Assembly (NCBI GenBank): GCA_023388015.1
Contig: JAEWHB010000230.1
Coordinates: forward strand, 1 to 18,031
DNA: 18,031 nt
From: Bacteroidota bacterium
GTDB taxonomy: Bacteria; Bacteroidota; Bacteroidia; Flavobacteriales; Weeksellaceae
Direction of reading: 5' to 3'
Shown: piece by piece, positions 15,054-18,031 of the stretch
Numbering within the stretch: the first letter of the stretch is position 1
Layout of the letters: each line of letters opens with the position of its first letter
Translations under genes and position numbers: made by a program
Notes under the pieces: generated by a model
What the model was told of the DNA's origin: nothing
Seen by the model: the letters and a program-made list of their open reading frames with translations, nothing else
Database searches by the model: none

Positions 15054-15887
15054 TTACCTGAATTTATCAAAATTTCGTTTTCTCTTTTCCAGAAATGCAT
15101 TTCTACCTTCTTCGGCTTCATCGGTTCCGTAGGCAAGTCTTGTTGCTTCGCCGGCAAAAACCTGTTGTCCGACTAATCCATCGTCAATTAGATTAAAAGC
15201 AAACTTCAGCATTTTGATGGCAGTCGGAGATTTAGTAAGGATTTCTTGCGCCCAATCAAAAGCAAAGTTCTCAAGTTCGTCATGAGGCACTACGGCATTG
15301 ACCATTCCCATTTCAAAAGCTTCCTGCGCTGAATAATTCAATCCCAAAAAGAAAATTTCTCTTGCCCGTTTCTGTCCGACTTGTCGAGCCAAATAAGCTG
15401 AACCAAATCCACCATCAAAACTCGCCACATCGGCATCCGTCTGTTTGAAAATCGCATGTTCTTTTGAAGCAATCGTCATATCACAAACCACATGCAATGA
15501 ATGACCGCCACCAACCGACCAACCGTTTACGACAGCAATCACAACTTTGGTTGAAAAACGAATCAATCGCTGAACTTCCAAAATGTTCAGTCTTCCGACT
15601 CTATCACTTCCCTCGTAACCTTTTTTTCCGCGAACTCTTTGATCACCACCGGAACAAAAAGCCCATCCGCCGTCTTTGGGAGAAGGTCCTTCGCCGGTCA
15701 GTAAAATCACACCGATTTCTCGGTCTTCTTCTGCAATTGTGAAAGCATCGAGCAGTTCAAAAACGGTTTTCGGACGAAAAGCATTGCGAACTTCCGGACG
15801 ATTGAAAGCAATTCTTGCAACACCTTCCGATTTTTTAAAGGTTATATCCTCGTATTCTTTTATTGTTTGCCAATTGATTTTCTCCAT
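15054..15887 (-). CDS. menB: 1,4-Dihydroxy-2-naphthoyl-CoA synthase MenB
   Basis: Crotonase-fold enzyme that closes OSB-CoA to DHNA-CoA in menaquinone synthesis. It has 277 residues. Landmarks: FNRPEVRNAFRP (28-39), CSGGDQ (78-83, oxyanion region), NGWSVGGGHSLHVVCD (121-136), QTDADVASFDGGFGSAYLAR (149-168) and the MenB-specific C-terminus GRNAFLEKRKRNFDKF. D158 matches the catalytic aspartate of E. coli MenB (D163). D151 replaces the bicarbonate-binding glycine (G156), which marks a type II, bicarbonate-independent enzyme. It stands alone between the dnaJ terminator and the toxin-antitoxin pair. A weak -7-like TATTTTTA lies at 15903-15910 (minus). Confidence 0.96.
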   Translation of the reverse strand: MEKINWQTIKEYEDITFKKSEGVARIAFNRPEVRNAFRPKTVFELLDAFTIAEEDREIGVILLTGEGPSPKDGGWAFCSGGDQRVRGKKGYEGSDRVGRLNILEVQRLIRFSTKVVIAVVNGWSVGGGHSLHVVCDMTIASKEHAIFKQTDADVASFDGGFGSAYLARQVGQKRAREIFFLGLNYSAQEAFEMGMVNAVVPHDELENFAFDWAQEILTKSPTAIKMLKFAFNLIDDGLVGQQVFAGEATRLAYGTDEAEEGRNAFLEKRKRNFDKFR

Positions 15888-15936
15888 TTTCTGAAATTTT
15901 TGTAAAAATAGCCAATGATAATTGATAGAAACAGAA

Positions 15937-15958
15937 AACCCCGAAAAACTTCAGGGTT
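15937..15958 (-). terminator. Hairpin terminator after dnaJ
   Basis: On the minus strand AACCCTGAA (15958-15950) pairs with TTCGGGGTT (15945-15937), including one T.G wobble, around the 4-nt loop GTTT. A T-rich stretch (TTCTGTTTC) follows. It lies 45 nt after the dnaJ stop and 49 nt before the menB ATG, so it should end the grpE-dnaJ unit. Confidence 0.75.
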
Positions 15959-16003
15959 ATCATATATCTTAATTTTTCTCTGTCTTTGAAAGGTAGGAAA
16001 GCA

Positions 16004-17116
16004 TTAGTTAAACATTTCCTTCACTCTATCAAAAAAGGATTTATCATTTTTAGTCGGATGTGGAGAGAAATTCTCGTCGTCTTTCATTTTTTCGAAATAG
16101 GCTTCCTGTTCTTTTGATAATTTATCAGGCGTCCAGACATTGACATGAACAAATAAATCACCGTTTCCGTATCCGTTCAGACTTGGCAAACCTTGATTTT
16201 TCAATCTTAAAACCTTTCCGGACTGTGTTCCTTTATCGATTTTAATCCGGACTTTATTATTTACCGCCGGAATTTCTTTTGAAGTTCCCAAAATGGCTTC
16301 GGGAATTGAAATATACAAATCATAGTGAAGATTATTGCCGTCACGTTTTAATTCGTTGTGTGCTTCTTCGTCAATGACCACTAGTAAATCACCCGGAACT
16401 CCGTCAAAAGGCGCATCATTTCCTTTGCCCGCGACTTGTAATTGAATTCCTTCACGGACTCCGGCCGGAATCTGAATTTCAACTGTTTCTTCTATTTTAT
16501 TTAATCCCTGATTATTGGCTCCCGGTGGAATATGATCTGCGATTTTTCCGATTCCAGAACAGCTTCCACAAGGAACAGTCGTTTGCATTTGACCCAGGAA
16601 AGTATTGGTCACTTTGGTCTGATAGCCAGATCCGCCGCAAGTCGGACAGGTTTTGAACGTAACGCCCTGCGCTTGTTTAAATCGTTTGACTTTGACTTTT
16701 TTGGTTGTTCCGTTCATCATTTCCTCCAAATTCAGCTTTACGCGAATGCGCAAATCGGAACCTTTCATTCTGCGAGGACCGCGTTGCTGACCGAAACCAC
16801 CTCCAAAACCACCTCCGAAAATATCGCCGAAATGAGAGAAAATATCTTCCATATTCATTCCGCCGCCGCCACCGCCAAATCCGCCGGCACCGCCTACTCC
16901 TGCATGACCGTATTGATCGTAACGAGCTTTTTTCTGCGGATCACTTAAAACCTCATAAGCTTCGGCCGCTTCTTTGAATTTTTCTTCGGCTTCTTTATCG
17001 CCAGGATTTTTGTCAGGATGGTATTTTATCGCCTGTTTGCGGTAAGCTTTTTTAATTTCCTCTGCAGTAGCTGATTTGGAAACTTCCAATATTTCGTAAT
17101 AATCTCTCTTTGCCAT
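16004..17116 (-). CDS. dnaJ: Chaperone protein DnaJ with a reduced zinc domain
   Basis: J-domain cochaperone that delivers clients to DnaK and stimulates its ATPase. It has 370 residues. The J domain (1-70) carries HPD at 33-35; a Gly/Phe-rich linker (about 71-115) follows; C-terminal substrate-binding domains run from about 118 to the end. The zinc region keeps only two CxxCxGxG repeats, CPTCGGSG (157-164) and CGSCSGIG (183-190). Canonical DnaJ has four. The spacing matches repeats 2 and 3, so zinc site II is kept; where repeats 1 and 4 should be there is KVKRFKQAQGV and IADHIPPGAN. It lies 106 nt downstream of grpE and is followed by a hairpin terminator. Confidence 0.96.
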   Translation of the reverse strand: MAKRDYYEILEVSKSATAEEIKKAYRKQAIKYHPDKNPGDKEAEEKFKEAAEAYEVLSDPQKKARYDQYGHAGVGGAGGFGGGGGGMNMEDIFSHFGDIFGGGFGGGFGQQRGPRRMKGSDLRIRVKLNLEEMMNGTTKKVKVKRFKQAQGVTFKTCPTCGGSGYQTKVTNTFLGQMQTTVPCGSCSGIGKIADHIPPGANNQGLNKIEETVEIQIPAGVREGIQLQVAGKGNDAPFDGVPGDLLVVIDEEAHNELKRDGNNLHYDLYISIPEAILGTSKEIPAVNNKVRIKIDKGTQSGKVLRLKNQGLPSLNGYGNGDLFVHVNVWTPDKLSKEQEAYFEKMKDDENFSPHPTKNDKSFFDRVKEMFN

Positions 17117-17124
17117 TTTTCTTA

Positions 17125-17152
17125 TGTATAAAGTATAATTGTATAAAGTATA
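17125..17152. repeat. Tandem 13-mer in the grpE-dnaJ gap
   Basis: TGTATAAAGTATA occurs at 17125-17137 and again at 17140-17152, a 15-nt period. An inverted partner of its first seven bases, TTATACA, lies at 17200-17206. The 106-nt gap (17117-17222) is otherwise AT-rich with no convincing -7 box or terminator. Meaning unknown: it could be an operator, an RNA-processing site or a decayed repeat. Confidence 0.7.
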
Positions 17153-17222
17153 GCGTACATGATTTCTTTAATTCTAAGAATTCAATCTACTTTTTTACAT
17201 TATACATTTTACGCATTCTAAA

Positions 17223-17765
17223 TTATTGTCCGGTAACCACTTTGGCATATCGGATGACTTTGTCGTTCAGTGTGTAACCGGTTTCCACTACGTCCACCAC
17301 TTTTCCTTTCAAATCTTCTGAAGGAGCCGGAATCTGCGTGATGGCTTCCATCTGGTCGGTATTGAATTCTTCTCCCTGATTGATTTCGATGGCTTTCAAT
17401 CCTTTTCCTCGAAGGATTTCAATCAGTTTGTTCTGAATCAACAATATACCTTTCAAAAGTTCATTGTCTTCTGCAAGTTCAATTTGTTTGATTCCTCTTT
17501 CGAAATCGTCGAGTACAGGCAAAAGTGCCGTAATTGTTTCTGAATTGGCGGTTTTGAATATGTCAAAACGTTCTTTTGTCGTGCGTTTTTTATAATTGTC
17601 AAACTCAGCAAACAGACGTAAAAACTGGTCTTTTTCTTTTTGTAATTCTTCTTTGAGAATTTCAACTTCCGATTTTTCGGTTAAATTTTCTTCCTGAATT
17701 TCAGTCTCATTCTGGTTATCAGTGACTTCCTGATTCAATTCTTCATTTATATTTTGCTCTGACAT
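17223..17765 (-). CDS. grpE: Nucleotide exchange factor GrpE
   Basis: Cochaperone that releases ADP from DnaK. It has 180 residues. An acidic, Asn/Glu-rich N-terminus (1-35) leads into a long helix likely to dimerise (about 36-85, including QFLRLFAEFDNYKKRTTKE). A four-helix region (LLPVLDDFERGI) and the beta head follow, with the family signature from about 135 to the end (FNTDQMEAITQIP, GKVVDVVETGYTLNDKVIRYAKVVTGQ). It is first of the grpE-dnaJ pair; dnaK is not in the window. Upstream is a -24/-12-like promoter with a tandem repeat, which fits stress control. Confidence 0.97.
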   Translation of the reverse strand: MSEQNINEELNQEVTDNQNETEIQEENLTEKSEVEILKEELQKEKDQFLRLFAEFDNYKKRTTKERFDIFKTANSETITALLPVLDDFERGIKQIELAEDNELLKGILLIQNKLIEILRGKGLKAIEINQGEEFNTDQMEAITQIPAPSEDLKGKVVDVVETGYTLNDKVIRYAKVVTGQ

Positions 17766-17793
17766 TCGATTGAATTTTTTTCAGTTTGAATAG

Positions 17794-17809
17794 TCAAAAA
17801 CATTGCCAA
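17794..17809 (-). promoter_or_regulatory. Possible -24/-12 (sigma-54-type) promoter of grpE
   Basis: Minus-strand TTGGCAATGTTTTTGA follows the sigma-54 layout TTGGCACG-N4-TTGC: the GG and the downstream G fall at the required spacing, and only the final C is replaced by A. It predicts a start near 17782 and a leader of about 17 nt before the grpE ATG. No TAnnTTTG box was found in this leader. Confidence 0.45.
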
Positions 17810-17820
17810 CGGATGTGATT

Positions 17821-17835
17821 GTGACAGTTTGGCAG
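17821..17835 (-). promoter_or_regulatory. Tandem CTGYCA repeat upstream of the grpE promoter
   Basis: Minus-strand CTGCCAAACTGTCAC contains CTGCCA and CTGTCA with a period of 8 nt, ending 11 nt upstream of the -24 element. Its TGCCAA also forms an inverted repeat with the TTGGCA of the promoter (17804-17809 against 17829-17834). It is a likely regulator site. Confidence 0.45.
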
Positions 17836-17855
17836 AATGTGAAAACATTAAAAAT

Positions 17856-17886
17856 TTTGAAGGATGAATTTTAAATTTTACTTTTA
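17856..17886 (+). promoter_or_regulatory. Candidate promoter of the Tat-signal gene
   Basis: TTTG (17856-17859) is followed after 19 nt by TACTTTTA (17879-17886), one base from the -7 consensus TAnnTTTG. It predicts a leader of about 23 nt before the ATG at 17916. It shares the 150-nt divergent gap with the grpE control region. Confidence 0.45.
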
Positions 17887-17915
17887 ATGTAATTCTCAAT
17901 GATAAAAAAGAAAAT

Positions 17916-18031
17916 ATGAACCGCAGAAAGTTTTTACAAAATACTGCTCTTTCAGGTTTAGGCCTTTCGGTGGGAGCAACCGCTCTTGCCAATGACTTAA
18001 AACCTGATAATCAAAACATGGATATGAATCC
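17916..18031 (+). CDS. Tat-exported protein, N-terminal fragment cut by the window edge
   Basis: An open frame runs from the ATG at 17916 to the last base of the window without a stop, giving 38 complete codons. It starts MNRRKFLQNTALSGLGLSV, a twin-arginine signal (RRKFLQ) with a hydrophobic core and an Ala-rich end near ATALAND, where cleavage is likely. The protein is therefore probably folded, often cofactor-bound, before export to the periplasm. What follows (about 13 residues rich in Asn, Asp and Met) is too short to name the family. Many flavobacterial oxidoreductases, phosphatases and asparaginases begin this way. It is divergent from grpE and has its own candidate promoter. Confidence 0.8.
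   Translation, partial: MNRRKFLQNTALSGLGLSVGATALANDLKPDNQNMDMN

Noticed and set aside
16532..16977. Plus-strand frames of 90 and 138 codons opposite dnaJ
   Set aside because: They arise from the antisense of the Gly-rich and zinc regions; compositionally odd and without homology that I can recognise.

Overview
The window reads as chromosomal DNA of a Bacteroidota bacterium, almost certainly a flavobacterium (order Flavobacteriales, perhaps Weeksellaceae; the family is a guess). Reasons: a type IX secretion (T9SS) C-terminal sorting domain on a large secreted protein, AT-rich DNA with A-rich leaders and little Shine-Dalgarno signal, several copies of the Bacteroidota -7 box TAnnTTTG, menaquinone genes of flavobacterial type, and a DnaJ with the reduced zinc domain that I associate with flavobacteria.

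Layout. Positions 135-4742 (+) hold a tight housekeeping cluster: rlmH, a CPBP membrane protease, rdgB, rnz and a DUF4153 membrane protein, with overlaps or gaps of at most 19 nt. It converges on, and overlaps by 14 bp, the minus-strand operon menC - DUF1684 lipoprotein - menE (7373 down to 4729). Divergent from menC is one very large gene (7481-11458, +) for a modular T9SS-exported surface protein of 1325 residues. Two look-alike hairpin terminators (11482-11573) separate it from the next minus-strand genes.

From 17765 down to 11596 everything is on the minus strand: grpE, dnaJ, menB, a DUF2683-type antitoxin with a YoeB-like toxin, an MFS exporter, menA and a UPF0173 metallohydrolase. At the right edge a divergent gene starts (17916, +) and is cut by the window; only its Tat signal is visible.

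How the genes work together. Four menaquinone genes are present (menC, menE, menB, menA). They cover conversion of SHCHC to o-succinylbenzoate, CoA activation, ring closure and prenylation; menF, menD, menH and the methyltransferase are not here. The two men groups are separated by the surface-protein gene, and the toxin-antitoxin pair sits between menB and menA. grpE-dnaJ are DnaK cochaperones, and grpE has a -24/-12-like promoter with a tandem upstream repeat. No intergenic gap exceeds 150 bp, and I saw no tRNA, rRNA, CRISPR array, transposase or prophage gene.

I found no clear new multigene system. The best leads are the covarying twin terminators with a shared loop, the grpE control region, the half-zinc-finger DnaJ, the internally duplicated T9SS protein, the toxin-antitoxin pair with a -7 box abutting its start codon, and the lipoprotein inside the men operon.
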